A stretch of DNA of 64,000 nt from CAYHPY01 sp964358485 (GTDB lineage: Bacteria > Elusimicrobiota > Elusimicrobia > UBA1565 > UBA9628): positions 1-64,000 of the forward strand of contig CAYHPY010000004.1 in assembly GCA_964358485.1 (NCBI GenBank), read 5' to 3'. Under the pieces are notes generated by a model. The model worked only from the letters and a program-made list of their open reading frames with translations, searched no databases and was not told where the DNA came from. Shown one piece after another: positions 15,500 through 24,385 of the stretch. The number at the start of each line of letters is the position of its first letter. Positions within the stretch are counted from its first letter, which is position 1. Both the position numbers and the translations under genes were made by a program.

Positions 15500-17496
15500 C
15501 AGAGGTCGACCGTCATCTCCTTGCCGTCGCCCAATATCCGGAACCGGACCGGCTGGCTCTCCTTGGTCTGCTGTGCGCCCCAGGTCATGGCCAGGCGCTC
15601 CAACTGGACCTCCAGGCTCACCCGGCCGGAGATTCCGATGACGACTTCCTGGGCGCCGACGGCCTGGGCCGCCTGGGAGACGGCGTAGGCGGGATCCTTG
15701 GACACGACCAAAAGGGGGATGACGGTTTTTCCGCTTTTCTCCGCCAGGGTGATCACGCGCGTGAAGAGAAGCTCCTCCTCGGGGCCCATGGCGGTCATTT
15801 CACCTTCGAAACCCAGGCCGCGTTCGACCTTGGAATGCATGGCGACCAAGTCCGTAGTCTCGGAATCCAAGGTTTCCAACGCCTTGGACAGGTGGGCGAG
15901 GCGGTTGGGATCGGCCAGGGCGACCAGCACCCGATTCGGCTTGACGATCGCCCCGATCGCGGTGGAAAGGTCCGGGGCGTGGCGGAGATTGAGCTTTTCG
16001 CGGTGGTCCTGGGCCAAATGCCCGCCCGCTTTCCGGTTGATCCGCTCCGAAATGTAGAACAGGATGAAGAAAAACGCCGTGAATATCAGGCCGGAAATCG
16101 TTGCGACCCGCTTGGTCAGCAAGTTCACGCCGCCGACCGCCAAAAGGACCGCGAAGATGAAGGAAAGTCCGACCGGCCATTGAGTTTCGCCGATGCGAAG
16201 GTTCAACGGAACCATCCATTCCCGGGCCCCCCGATCCTTGAAGCGAAGCGCCACGACCGCCAGGGACATGAAAACGAAGCTCCAGATCACCCCGAAGGCG
16301 TAGGCCTCCCCCAGAAGATACAGGTCGCCCCGGCAGAGCAGAATGGTCCCGATCTGCATCGCCACGATGAGGTTGACCATCCGATGGGTGGTCCCGTAGC
16401 GGTGGTGGAGAAACCGAAACCAATCGGGAAGCACGCCGTCCTCGGCCAGGCGGTTCATGACCCCGTTGGCGCCCATGATGGCGGTGTTGACGGCCCCCGC
16501 CAGGATCACGGCTCCCACCAGCACGACGAAGGCCTGCAGCGCCAGCCTCAGCCAGTGCGGCCCAAGCATCGACATCGCCAACCCGGCCAGGAGATTCTCC
16601 GAATAATGGGCGCGCAACTCTTCCGGGATCAGGCCCACCGCGAGGAAAGACACTCCGGTCGTCAGGAGAAAGGCGAATACAAAAATGATGATCGCGGCGC
16701 GTTTGAGATTGAACAGCTTGGGCGCCTCCATCTCCCGGTACACTTGGGCAAGGGTTTCCAGCCCGCTCATGCCGAGGAAGGCGTGGCCGAAGGCGATCAA
16801 CATTCCGACCGCGCCGATTCTCCGGTGCCAATCGGAATTCTTGAGCCAGCCCAAGGAATCGGGCGTGAAGCTCAACTCCAGGGAAGGCCAATGAAATCCC
16901 CGGACCAAGGCGGTGGCCGCCCCCCAGGCGAAGACGACGAGGCCCATGACCGCCACCAGCCGGATGATCTTCCAGGCCTTGTCGCTGGATTCCTCGATGC
17001 CCCGGATGTTCTGCTCCCAGAAATACAGGGTGACCCCCACCGCGAAAAGCGAGGCGAAGATCGCGGGATTGAGCTTCCAACCGATGTTGACCAACGGGAA
17101 AAGGCTGTTGAGCAGGCCGGCCACGTATTGCCCCGCGGAGACCGAGCTGATCGCCCCGGTCAAAACATAGTCGAACATCAGGGCCGAGACGGAAAGTTTG
17201 GCCATGGTGCCCCCCATGGACTCCTTGACCACCTTGTAAACGCCGCCGCGGACGAACATGCTGGAGGCCTCGACGTACATCGCCAGCACGCAGGCCGAGA
17301 AGAGCATGACGGCCAGGATGGCCCAGGGCGCGGCCGGGCCGACGGCTTTCTCGGAAATGCCGCCGATGTACCAAGCGGTGGAGGCCATGTCGCAGAGCAC
17401 GATCGCGGCGGCCCGCCAGAAGGGAATGAAGGTCAGCATCGCGGTGGTCAGCACCACCACGCTCGTCACCCGGACCTTGGCTCGCTTGCTGGACAC
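15499..17496 (-). CDS. APC-family permease with C-terminal cytoplasmic USP-like domain
   Basis: 665 residues. About 12 membrane helices fill residues 10-465, with the APC-type conserved blocks (GGVYKVVKESMGG early, GMSGLETLAQVYREME in the middle, GANGVMNRLAEDGVLPDWF later). Residues about 490-665 form a soluble region resembling universal-stress-protein folds (VLVALADPNRLAHLSKAL, TVIPLLVVSKDPAY). The substrate, probably an amino acid or other cation, is unknown. It lies 8 bases after an EIIA-like gene, which suggests phosphorylation-dependent control of transport. Confidence 0.86.
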   Translation of the reverse strand: MSSKRAKVRVTSVVVLTTAMLTFIPFWRAAAIVLCDMASTAWYIGGISEKAVGPAAPWAILAVMLFSACVLAMYVEASSMFVRGGVYKVVKESMGGTMAKLSVSALMFDYVLTGAISSVSAGQYVAGLLNSLFPLVNIGWKLNPAIFASLFAVGVTLYFWEQNIRGIEESSDKAWKIIRLVAVMGLVVFAWGAATALVRGFHWPSLELSFTPDSLGWLKNSDWHRRIGAVGMLIAFGHAFLGMSGLETLAQVYREMEAPKLFNLKRAAIIIFVFAFLLTTGVSFLAVGLIPEELRAHYSENLLAGLAMSMLGPHWLRLALQAFVVLVGAVILAGAVNTAIMGANGVMNRLAEDGVLPDWFRFLHHRYGTTHRMVNLIVAMQIGTILLCRGDLYLLGEAYAFGVIWSFVFMSLAVVALRFKDRGAREWMVPLNLRIGETQWPVGLSFIFAVLLAVGGVNLLTKRVATISGLIFTAFFFILFYISERINRKAGGHLAQDHREKLNLRHAPDLSTAIGAIVKPNRVLVALADPNRLAHLSKALETLDSETTDLVAMHSKVERGLGFEGEMTAMGPEEELLFTRVITLAEKSGKTVIPLLVVSKDPAYAVSQAAQAVGAQEVVIGISGRVSLEVQLERLAMTWGAQQTKESQPVRFRILGDGKEMTVDL

Positions 17497-17504
17497 GAGG
17501 GCCG

Positions 17505-18083
17505 TCAGGCTTCTTTGCGGCGGATCAACTCCAGGGCCGCCGCGGGGGTCGCCGCTTGAGAAAGCTGCTCCACCAGATCCGGCTGGAAGAAGAAGGAGAC
17601 TTCCCGGAGCATCCGCAGGTGGGGCTGGATGAACTCCTGTTTATCCGGGGAGAAAAACAAGAACATGACCCGGATCACCAATTGGGGATCCGCAATCCCC
17701 TGGGGGACCAAGGCCATCCCGGCCACGATCCGGGAAATCGATTCCAGGCGCGCGTGGGGAAGGCTCAAACCGGTATCCAAGGTGGTGCTGACCGATTTCT
17801 CCCGATCGACCACCTTGGCCAGGAGCGCGTCCTTGTTCGAGAATCCGTGTTTGGCGCAAAGGGCCGTGACCAGGCCCTCCAGAAGGGCTCCCTTGTCCTG
17901 GCCGGGCTGGGCCACCAGGATCACGTCCTCGCTCAAAAGCTCGGAAACCGGAGACGATTTGGCCTTGCCCTTGGACGGCTTGGCCGATCCGGCGGCGGGC
18001 GAGGAGGCCTTCTCCTGGGGCATCGGCTCCGGGGGAGGGGGCGGGGGAGGCGTGGATTTCTTCTGGAACCAACCGAGCGACAT
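17505..18083 (-). CDS. PTS EIIA-like (PtsN/fructose type) regulatory protein
   Basis: 192 residues from ATG 18083. A Pro-rich, low-complexity N-terminal tail (residues 10-45, with a run of seven Pro) precedes an EIIA domain of the PtsN/fructose family. The expected phosphorylated histidine is His110 in LDTGLSLPHARLE. No sugar permease, HPr or EI is near, so a regulatory role in controlling the co-transcribed permease is likely (inference). Confidence 0.86.
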   Translation of the reverse strand: MSLGWFQKKSTPPPPPPPEPMPQEKASSPAAGSAKPSKGKAKSSPVSELLSEDVILVAQPGQDKGALLEGLVTALCAKHGFSNKDALLAKVVDREKSVSTTLDTGLSLPHARLESISRIVAGMALVPQGIADPQLVIRVMFLFFSPDKQEFIQPHLRMLREVSFFFQPDLVEQLSQAATPAAALELIRRKEA

Positions 18084-18095
18084 AGGCGTCCGGGC

Positions 18096-18101
18096 ATTAT
18101 A
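18096..18101 (-). promoter_or_regulatory. -10 element of the EIIA-permease-def operon
   Basis: TATAAT on the minus strand, ending 12 bases before ATG 18083. The short gap predicts a leader of only a few bases. It heads a minus-strand run of genes reaching to rnhB. Confidence 0.55.
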
Positions 18102-18113
18102 GTAGAATGGCCC

Positions 18114-18896
18114 ATGGTTCGCAAGCGGTCGGGGGCGGGAACCCTTCGGGGCCTGACCTTGATCCTGACCCGCCCCCGCAATCAGGCGGGGGAGATGGCC
18201 GCCGCCCTGCGCGCCGCGGGGGCAAAGGTGGTCCTGGCCCCCTTGATCCGGATCGAGCCCCCGGATTCCTGGGCGCCCCTGGACCGGGCCCTGACGAACC
18301 TCGGCGGCTTCGACGCCGTCGTGTTCGCCAGCGCCAACGCCGGAGAAGCCTTCTTTTCCCGGGCACAATCCCTTCGATTGGGCGCCCTGCCGCGGCCCCT
18401 CCGTCTTTTCGCCGTGGGGCCCGGAACGGCCCTGAGCCTGGCCGCGCACGGCTGGCCCGGAGCCGTCCAGCCCGCCAAAAATCAAGCGGAGGGCCTGGCA
18501 CGGCGTCTGGGAGCGGTCCGAGGCTGGAAAATCCTCATTCCGCGGGCCGCCGAGGGGAGGGAGGCCCTCCCCCGGCTGCTGAGAAAAGCCGGGGCCAAGG
18601 TCACTTTGGCCCCGTGCTACCGGACCCGTCCGGATAAAGCCGGAGGGCGGGTCCTGGCCCGCGCAACCGGCCGCGGCGGGGTCCTCGTCGCCTTCGCCTC
18701 CCCGTCGGCCGTCAAGGCCGCCCGGAAGGCCTTGGGAGCCTCGGGGTTTCGCTCTTTGTTTCGAGGGGCAGGGGCGGCGGCCCTGGGTCCCGTGACCGCC
18801 GCCGCCCTTAAAAAGTTCGGCGTCGTCGCCCGCGCGGTTTCCCTGAAACCGACGGCGGCGGGACTAGTGGACGCCCTCGCGGAGAACCTCGCGTGA
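18114..18896 (+). CDS. hemD: Uroporphyrinogen-III synthase
   Basis: 260 residues from ATG 18114. Two Rossmann-like halves typical of HemD are visible: LTLILTRPRNQAGEMAAAL, FDAVVFASANAGEAFF, FAVGPGTALSL, then ILIPRAAEGREALPRLL, CYRTRP, VLVAFASPSAVKA. Closes hydroxymethylbilane to uroporphyrinogen III in haem, sirohaem or corrin synthesis. HemD is poorly conserved, so the call rests on overall layout. No other tetrapyrrole gene is in the window. The following gene starts in its stop codon (GTGA). Confidence 0.85.
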   Translation: MVRKRSGAGTLRGLTLILTRPRNQAGEMAAALRAAGAKVVLAPLIRIEPPDSWAPLDRALTNLGGFDAVVFASANAGEAFFSRAQSLRLGALPRPLRLFAVGPGTALSLAAHGWPGAVQPAKNQAEGLARRLGAVRGWKILIPRAAEGREALPRLLRKAGAKVTLAPCYRTRPDKAGGRVLARATGRGGVLVAFASPSAVKAARKALGASGFRSLFRGAGAAALGPVTAAALKKFGVVARAVSLKPTAAGLVDALAENLA

Positions 18897-19684
18897 TCCC
18901 GGCCCGAGCCGAAAAGGTCTTGGGAACCGCCCTCTCCCGCGCGGGCCGGGTGCTGCGGCGCAAGTTCGGGAAAGTCGGGGTCGGCTACAAAGGAAGGGCC
19001 AACCTCGTCACCGCCGCCGACCTCGAAAGCCAGGAGGCCGTCCTGGCGACGATCCGCCGGGCGTTCCCCGGCCACGATTACCTGGCCGAGGAAAGTGCCG
19101 CCAAAAAGACCGGCTCCGACTATCTTTGGGTCATCGATCCGTTGGACGGAACGACCAATTTCGCCCACGGCTATCCGGTCTGCTGCGTGTCGATCGGCCT
19201 GCTGCGGCGGGGCGTCCCGGTGCTGGCCGGGATTTACGATCCGTTCCGCCGCGAGCGGTTCACCGCCCGCCGGGGACGGGGCGCCCATTTGAACGGGCGC
19301 CGCATCCGGGTTTCCGCGGCTGGCTCCGTGTCCGAATCACTGTTGGTGACCGGCTTTCCTTATGACCGGGCGGAGCGCTCCAGATTCTACGTCGAGTTCT
19401 ACCGCCGCTTCATGGTCTCTTGCCACGACGTCCGACGGAGCGGCTCGGCGGCCCTGGACCTGGCGTGGATCGCGGCGGGCCGGGCCGAAGGATTCTGGGA
19501 GTTCAATTTAAGCCCCTGGGACGTGGCGGCCGGCGCTCTTCTGGTCGCTGAAGCCGGGGGCAAGGTGACGGATTTCGCGGGCCGCCCGTGGCGGTCCCTT
19601 GAGGATTTCGGGCGCCGGACTTTGGCCACCAACGGGCGCGTCCACGCCGAGATGCTGAAAACCTTGAACAAGGGCTTGCCGTGA
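18893..19684 (+). CDS. Inositol monophosphatase family protein
   Basis: 263 residues from GTG 18893. Metal-dependent sugar or inositol phosphate phosphatase. Motifs are complete: AEES in the first metal site, VIDPLDGTTNFAHGYP (the core Asp-Pro-x-Asp-Gly-Thr motif), and SPWDVAAGALLVAEAGG at the end. Substrate could be inositol-1-phosphate, another polyol phosphate or a nucleotide phosphate. It is translationally coupled to both neighbours. Confidence 0.93.
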   Translation: MIPARAEKVLGTALSRAGRVLRRKFGKVGVGYKGRANLVTAADLESQEAVLATIRRAFPGHDYLAEESAAKKTGSDYLWVIDPLDGTTNFAHGYPVCCVSIGLLRRGVPVLAGIYDPFRRERFTARRGRGAHLNGRRIRVSAAGSVSESLLVTGFPYDRAERSRFYVEFYRRFMVSCHDVRRSGSAALDLAWIAAGRAEGFWEFNLSPWDVAAGALLVAEAGGKVTDFAGRPWRSLEDFGRRTLATNGRVHAEMLKTLNKGLP

Positions 19685-20502
19685 CGACCGGAGCGGTCCT
19701 TTTTTTCCTTGGCCTCGGCGGAGGCCTGCTCGGAGCGGTGTTCGGGATCGGAGGGGGCGTGTTCCTGATCCCCATCCTCGTGCTCTTCTGCGGATTTTCC
19801 ATGCTCAACGCGGTCGCCACGGGCCTGGTCACCGTAATCGCGACCTCCAGCGCGGTGGCCGCGGTCAATCTGGAGCGGGGGCTGGCCAATATCCGGCTCG
19901 GGATGGTCCTGGAATTGGCCACGGTCCTGGGGGCGGTGCTCAGCGCGTTCGCGGCGGGAAAACTCCCGCAGAACCTGCTGGTGGGGCTATTCGGGGCCCT
20001 ATTGGGCGCCGTCTCCATCATGATGTGGAAAGGGCAGGGAGGGGAAACGGCGAAAGACCGGGCCCCGGCCAAGCCGGGGCTGTTGGACGGCGCATATTTC
20101 GATCCCGCCGCGGGGCGCAACGTGGTCTACCAGGTTCGCCGGCTGGGGACCGGCCTGGCGGTGTCTTTCGGGGCCGGAGCGGTGTCGGGCCTGCTCGGCG
20201 TGGGGGGAGGGGTTTTCAAAGTTCCCGCCATGCATTTGTTCTGCGGTCTGCCGATGAAGGCGGCCGCGGCGACCAGTAATTTCATGATCGGGGTCACGGC
20301 CGCGGCCAGCGCTTTTCTTTATTTCAATCGCGGCGCCGTCCTCCCGGAACCGACCGCGCTCATCGTGCTCGGCGTGCTGGGCGGTTCAATGGCGGGGACC
20401 TGGCTCAATCTGCGGCTCAAGGACGCGGGGATCCGACGGGGCTTCTCGGTGCTGCTCCTCCTGCTCTCGATCCGGATGCTCGTCAAGGCCTTCCATGGCT
20501 GA
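19681..20502 (+). CDS. TSUP (TauE/SafE) family anion exporter
   Basis: 273 residues from GTG 19681. Two repeated halves each carry the family signature: LGGGLLGAVFGIGGGVFLIP near the start and AVSGLLGVGGGVFKVPAMH at about residue 170. About eight membrane helices. Members move sulfite, sulfoacetate or related organic anions. Paired with a DUF1634 protein, the common arrangement in many phyla. Confidence 0.93.
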   Translation: MTTGAVLFFLGLGGGLLGAVFGIGGGVFLIPILVLFCGFSMLNAVATGLVTVIATSSAVAAVNLERGLANIRLGMVLELATVLGAVLSAFAAGKLPQNLLVGLFGALLGAVSIMMWKGQGGETAKDRAPAKPGLLDGAYFDPAAGRNVVYQVRRLGTGLAVSFGAGAVSGLLGVGGGVFKVPAMHLFCGLPMKAAAATSNFMIGVTAAASAFLYFNRGAVLPEPTALIVLGVLGGSMAGTWLNLRLKDAGIRRGFSVLLLLLSIRMLVKAFHG

Positions 20503-20776
20503 CCGCGAAAGGTTCGTGGACCGCCTCGTGTCCCGGCTCTTGGGGACCGGGGTCGCCGTCAGCGGTCTGCTGTTGGCGGCGGGCCTGTTCACGGCCGCGC
20601 CGATGGGCGAACGCCTTCTGCACTGGGGAATCGTTTTGCTCATCGCGACCCCGGTGTCCCGGGTCGTCCTGTTGGCCGGCGCGTTCGCGGCCCAAAAAGA
20701 GTGGCGGATGTTCTGGGCCAGCGCGGGCGTTCTTGGGCTACTGGCGGCGGGGGCGTTGACGGGAGCCGGCCACTAA
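20495..20776 (+). CDS. DUF1634 membrane protein, partner of TSUP exporter
   Basis: 93 residues with three predicted membrane helices. Begins inside the end of the TSUP gene (8-base overlap). DUF1634 proteins nearly always sit next to TSUP transporters, suggesting an accessory subunit. Its stop overlaps the convergent PorV-like gene by 4 bases. Confidence 0.88.
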   Translation: MADRERFVDRLVSRLLGTGVAVSGLLLAAGLFTAAPMGERLLHWGIVLLIATPVSRVVLLAGAFAAQKEWRMFWASAGVLGLLAAGALTGAGH

Positions 20777-21756
20777 AACCGGTAGCCCAACCAGAACCGG
20801 TTGGTCGAGCCGATGTCGCCGAAGGGGACCCAGGCGTAGTCGATGAAAAACCGCTCGAAATCCAGGCCGGCCCCGAGGGCCAGGCCGGAGAGGCCCTCGA
20901 CTTTCCGGGAGTAGCGGAGGTTGTAGCCGCCCCGAAAGAGCGCCTTCCAGGGTTTGGGCCGCTGAAGGGGAACGTGGCCCTCCAGGCCCATGGTCAGGTA
21001 AGGGTCGTTGTCCACCGGGAGGTTGTAATCGAACGCGGTCTTCAAATACGGGGTGGTGTGCCACAGAACCCCGGTGCGGATGTGAAAAGGAAGTGGATCT
21101 GATTCCTGCCCCAGCTTGAGAGGGCTTCCCAGGTTGAATACGCTGCAACCCACGTCCACGGGGCCGTCCCCGGCCTCGGTCAGCCGGAGAAACTGCGCCC
21201 CGAAATCAAAGGCGACCGCGGAACCGGACACGTTGTCGATCGAGGAGCGGATCACCTTGGCGCCGCCGCCAAGCAAGAGGCGGCCCAGCGCGCCCGCGTA
21301 GGCCGCCGACAGGGCCATGTCCCCGGCGGAAAAAGATCCCGCGGAATCGCCGAGGGCGTTGTAGGCGGTCTGTTCGGACTGCGAAAAATACACGAACCCC
21401 AGCCCCAACGCTCCTTTTCCCAACGGCGCCGCGTAGGCCAGGGCCCCCGAGTGCGCCCCTTCCAGGAGATTGTTGTATCCGATCCCCGCCTCGGAAAGCG
21501 CCGGAGCGGGCCGCCGGGCGAGCCCCGCGGGGTTGAAAAAAACCGCCTCCGCGCCCTCGGCGCCTCCGGCGGCGACCTCCGCCATTCCCATGCTTCGGGC
21601 CCCCGGAGGCGACTTCAGAAAAGCCGCGCCCACCGAGCCGGCCGCTTTCCGCGAAAACGCGCCGTCGGGAAACATCGCGGCCTGGGCGGCGAAAGGAAAC
21701 GCCAGGCAGAAACCGGCCGACGAGATCAGGCCGAAGGGGGAGAGTCCGGATTTCAA
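20773..21756 (-). CDS. PorV/PorQ-like outer-membrane beta-barrel protein
   Basis: 327 residues. A signal peptide (AFPFAAQA) leads to the family hallmark near residues 40-80: AAFLKSPPGARSMGMAEV, then AVFFNPAGLARRP. Alternating hydrophobic strands follow and the chain ends in Phe, as in outer-membrane barrels. PorV is a shuttle in type IX secretion; PorV-like proteins also occur without the full system. Co-transcribed with the Pro/Ala-rich membrane protein upstream (ATGA overlap). Confidence 0.85.
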   Translation of the reverse strand: MKSGLSPFGLISSAGFCLAFPFAAQAAMFPDGAFSRKAAGSVGAAFLKSPPGARSMGMAEVAAGGAEGAEAVFFNPAGLARRPAPALSEAGIGYNNLLEGAHSGALAYAAPLGKGALGLGFVYFSQSEQTAYNALGDSAGSFSAGDMALSAAYAGALGRLLLGGGAKVIRSSIDNVSGSAVAFDFGAQFLRLTEAGDGPVDVGCSVFNLGSPLKLGQESDPLPFHIRTGVLWHTTPYLKTAFDYNLPVDNDPYLTMGLEGHVPLQRPKPWKALFRGGYNLRYSRKVEGLSGLALGAGLDFERFFIDYAWVPFGDIGSTNRFWLGYRF

Positions 21757-22850
21757 ATCGGCCAGACCGGGCCCTTGCGGGCGGGCTTGGCTTCCGACGC
21801 GTCGGCCGGCTTCTCTGAGAGAGACTCGAGGACCATCGGCGTCGGATTCGGAAGCTTGACGGTGGCGTCGGGATTCTTGACCGGAGCGGGAGGAGGAGGA
21901 GGCGGCGGGGGAGGCGGCTCGATCGAAAGGGCGGGGGGCGCTTCTTCTGTCGGGGGCTTTGCGACCAGCCCGGCCAGGGCGGGAGGAACGTCCAATTGGA
22001 TGGACATGGAGGATTCGGGTTCGGCGGCCTTGGGAGAGTTGGGCTCGGGGACCGCTTCGGGCAGGGAAGACCCCGCCATGAGAGCGTCCAACGGCGCCCC
22101 ATGGGGCCGGGCGTCCATGTCTCCCAGAATATCCGCGGCGGGAGCGGCGGGTTCCGGAGCCTTCATCGGAAGATCGAAGGAGGGGACATCGGGCGCGGAA
22201 GCGGGCGGCTCCGCGGGAGCGGGGGCGGGGGCGGGAGCGGGGGCGGAGGCAGGCGTGGCCGCGACGGGCGCGGGGGCCGCCGGCGCGGGCGCCAGGGCGG
22301 CAGTTTTGACTTGCGAGGAAAGTTCCTCGAGCTTCTTGAGGATCAGGCTATCCTGATTTAGGAGCCCCGCCTGCTGACTCTCCTGCTTGGTGAGCAATGT
22401 CTTGATCACCGCCACTTCCTTGTCCAGGCGGTCAAGCTGGGATTTGATGTTCTGCATGTAGACCACGGCCGGACTAATGCCGCCGGTTGTGTTTTCGGCT
22501 TTTTTCTGGCCGGCGGCGGCGGCCGCCGTCGCATCGGGCGCGGGCGCGGGCGCAGGCGCGGGTGCCGGTGCCGGTGCGGGCGACGGAGCCTTGATCGGCG
22601 CAGGAGCGGGAGCAGGCGCCGCGGCCGGAGCCGTGGGCGGGAGCACCAAGGTCTTTTCAATCGCGGGCGATTTCACCGCGACGGGCATGAGCGGAGGAAG
22701 CGGGAAGGACTCGGGCTCGTGCGAATCCTGCCGCTCCGGAGCGCCGGTCGCTTTCTTATATTGGCTGAGGAGATATACGAAAAGCGCGGAACTGACGCAG
22801 AAACCGAGGGCGGAAACCCAGAACCAAGCGTCCTTGATGAGGTTGGCCAT
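21753..22850 (-). CDS. Pro/Ala-rich membrane-anchored protein
   Basis: 365 residues. One N-terminal membrane helix (residues about 8-30), then long low-complexity Ala-Pro tracts (residues about 65-110 and 185-225), a coiled-coil segment between them (KSQLDRLDKEVAVIKTLLTK), and a poly-Pro run near residue 305. It would span a large distance in the periplasm, like TonB- or TolA-type linkers, but has no recognised end domain. Co-transcription with a PorV-like barrel suggests linking inner membrane, wall and outer membrane (inference). Confidence 0.75.
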   Translation of the reverse strand: MANLIKDAWFWVSALGFCVSSALFVYLLSQYKKATGAPERQDSHEPESFPLPPLMPVAVKSPAIEKTLVLPPTAPAAAPAPAPAPIKAPSPAPAPAPAPAPAPAPDATAAAAAGQKKAENTTGGISPAVVYMQNIKSQLDRLDKEVAVIKTLLTKQESQQAGLLNQDSLILKKLEELSSQVKTAALAPAPAAPAPVAATPASAPAPAPAPAPAEPPASAPDVPSFDLPMKAPEPAAPAADILGDMDARPHGAPLDALMAGSSLPEAVPEPNSPKAAEPESSMSIQLDVPPALAGLVAKPPTEEAPPALSIEPPPPPPPPPPAPVKNPDATVKLPNPTPMVLESLSEKPADASEAKPARKGPVWPI

Positions 22851-22912
22851 GGAAAGTCCATGGTATCGGAATTGCCAAAGGATGTCAAGAAATTTGCTAT
22901 TCTGGCCGCGCC

Positions 22913-24385
22913 ATGAAATTGATCCTCGCCCTCTTGCTCACCGGGCCCGCCTCCGGAGCTCCCAAGCCTTTCCCGGGAGAAAATTGCGTCCGCTGCCACG
23001 CCGCGTTGAGGGACAAGGTCCCCGGCCCGGCGGCTTCCAAGGCTCCGACCGACGCTGGGACCTACGACGCCGTCATCATCGGGGGGGGGCTCAGCGGCCT
23101 TTCGGCGGGCCACTTCCTTAAGAAGCGCAAGCTCCTCATTCTGGAGGCGGAATCCAAGCCGGGGGGACGCGCGCGCCGGGAATCCTTCGGGGCGAACCGG
23201 AAGTACCCGACCGGGGCGGTCTACACCTCCGAGCCTTACGGGGCGATCAAAACGCTATACGACGATCTCGGGCTCAAATCCAAGGTCATCACCATGACGG
23301 CCCACAGCCTTTACAGCCAGGGCAAGGTTTTCGAGCATTGGCTCCGGGCCGACGGCAACGGCCTGCCGGAAAACTCCTTCACCCCCGAGGACCGCGCGGC
23401 CTACAAGCGCCTGAGCGCCAAGATGAAGGAGCTCGTCGAAACCCACGCGCTCACCATCCCGATCGAGGAAGCCCCGAAAAGCGCCCTGGACGAATACGAC
23501 TCGATCTCGTTCTGGGATTACCTGGAAAAAAATTACGGCAAGCGCCTGGCCGAGGTCGGGGACATCTACGCCCGCGACGTTTTCGGCGACGGCGCCCGGG
23601 AAGTCTCCGCCTACGCCGGCCTTACCTACCTGGCGGTGGAGCAGGACGTCAGCAAAACCTGGGAGGGCGGCATGGGCGAGATCCCGGAAGCCCTGCATCG
23701 GGAGCTCGGAAAATCGGTGAGAACGGGGGCCTTAGTCTGGAAGGTCGCCCAGGACGCGGAGGGAGTCGACGTCTTCTACTCAAAGGACGGGAAGGACTTC
23801 AAGGCCCGGGGGAAAACCGCCGTCATGGCCGTCTCCTCCTTGGTCGCCCGCCGGATCGTCGCGGGCCTGCCCGAGGACAAACTCAAGGCCATGGCCCAGA
23901 CCCGTTATTCCTCCTACGCCCTGGTCCCCTTGAAGCTGAAAAAAGTGGTCTGGGCCGATTCCTTCGTGTTGTGGATGCGGGACGCCTTCGTCACCGATTT
24001 CACCTTGCCCCGGGCCGACAACGCGTCCCTGAAGGCCCACCCCGAGAAGGGCCAGGTCCTGGTGGGCTACGCCCCCATGGGGGGGGCGGCGGGCCGGAAA
24101 TACCTGCTCGCGGCCCCGGATGAAGAGCTGAAGTCCCGGGCGATCGCCGACCTGGAGCGGGCTTTTCCCGGAGCGTCCTCGCAGGTCGAGGAAGCGCGGG
24201 TGATCCGGTGGGGGCACGCGATGCCCTTGGCGTTTCCAGGTTATCTGGCCCAAGTCCGCCCGATCATCGCCCGCCCCGAGGGGCGTATTTTCTTCGCGGG
24301 GACCGACACTCAGCTTCCCGCCATGGAAGGCGCGATCTACTCGGGATTTTACGCCGCCGAAAAGGCGTCGGCTTTGCTCAAATGA
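22913..24385 (+). CDS. Exported FAD-dependent oxidoreductase with N-terminal haem-c motif
   Basis: 490 residues. A short Sec-type signal (residues 1-16) is followed at once by CVRCH (Cys25, Cys28, His29), a c-type haem attachment site. Next comes an amine-oxidase/protoporphyrinogen-oxidase-like flavoprotein: dinucleotide motif AVIIGGGLSGLSAG at residue 53, ILEAESKPGGRAR, and a C-terminal FAD contact IFFAGTDTQLPAMEGAI. FAD proteins of this fold are usually cytoplasmic, so the exported haem-flavin fusion is unusual. Electrons could pass from flavin to the single haem and on to a periplasmic acceptor. Substrate unknown. Overlaps the caspase-like gene downstream (ATGA). Confidence 0.83.
   Translation: MKLILALLLTGPASGAPKPFPGENCVRCHAALRDKVPGPAASKAPTDAGTYDAVIIGGGLSGLSAGHFLKKRKLLILEAESKPGGRARRESFGANRKYPTGAVYTSEPYGAIKTLYDDLGLKSKVITMTAHSLYSQGKVFEHWLRADGNGLPENSFTPEDRAAYKRLSAKMKELVETHALTIPIEEAPKSALDEYDSISFWDYLEKNYGKRLAEVGDIYARDVFGDGAREVSAYAGLTYLAVEQDVSKTWEGGMGEIPEALHRELGKSVRTGALVWKVAQDAEGVDVFYSKDGKDFKARGKTAVMAVSSLVARRIVAGLPEDKLKAMAQTRYSSYALVPLKLKKVVWADSFVLWMRDAFVTDFTLPRADNASLKAHPEKGQVLVGYAPMGGAAGRKYLLAAPDEELKSRAIADLERAFPGASSQVEEARVIRWGHAMPLAFPGYLAQVRPIIARPEGRIFFAGTDTQLPAMEGAIYSGFYAAEKASALLK

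Noticed and set aside
22240..22650. Long Gly/Ala-rich plus-strand ORF opposite the Pro/Ala-rich protein
   Set aside because: Low-complexity GC-rich DNA leaves several frames open. The minus-strand frame has a membrane anchor, a coiled coil and an ATGA junction with the next gene.
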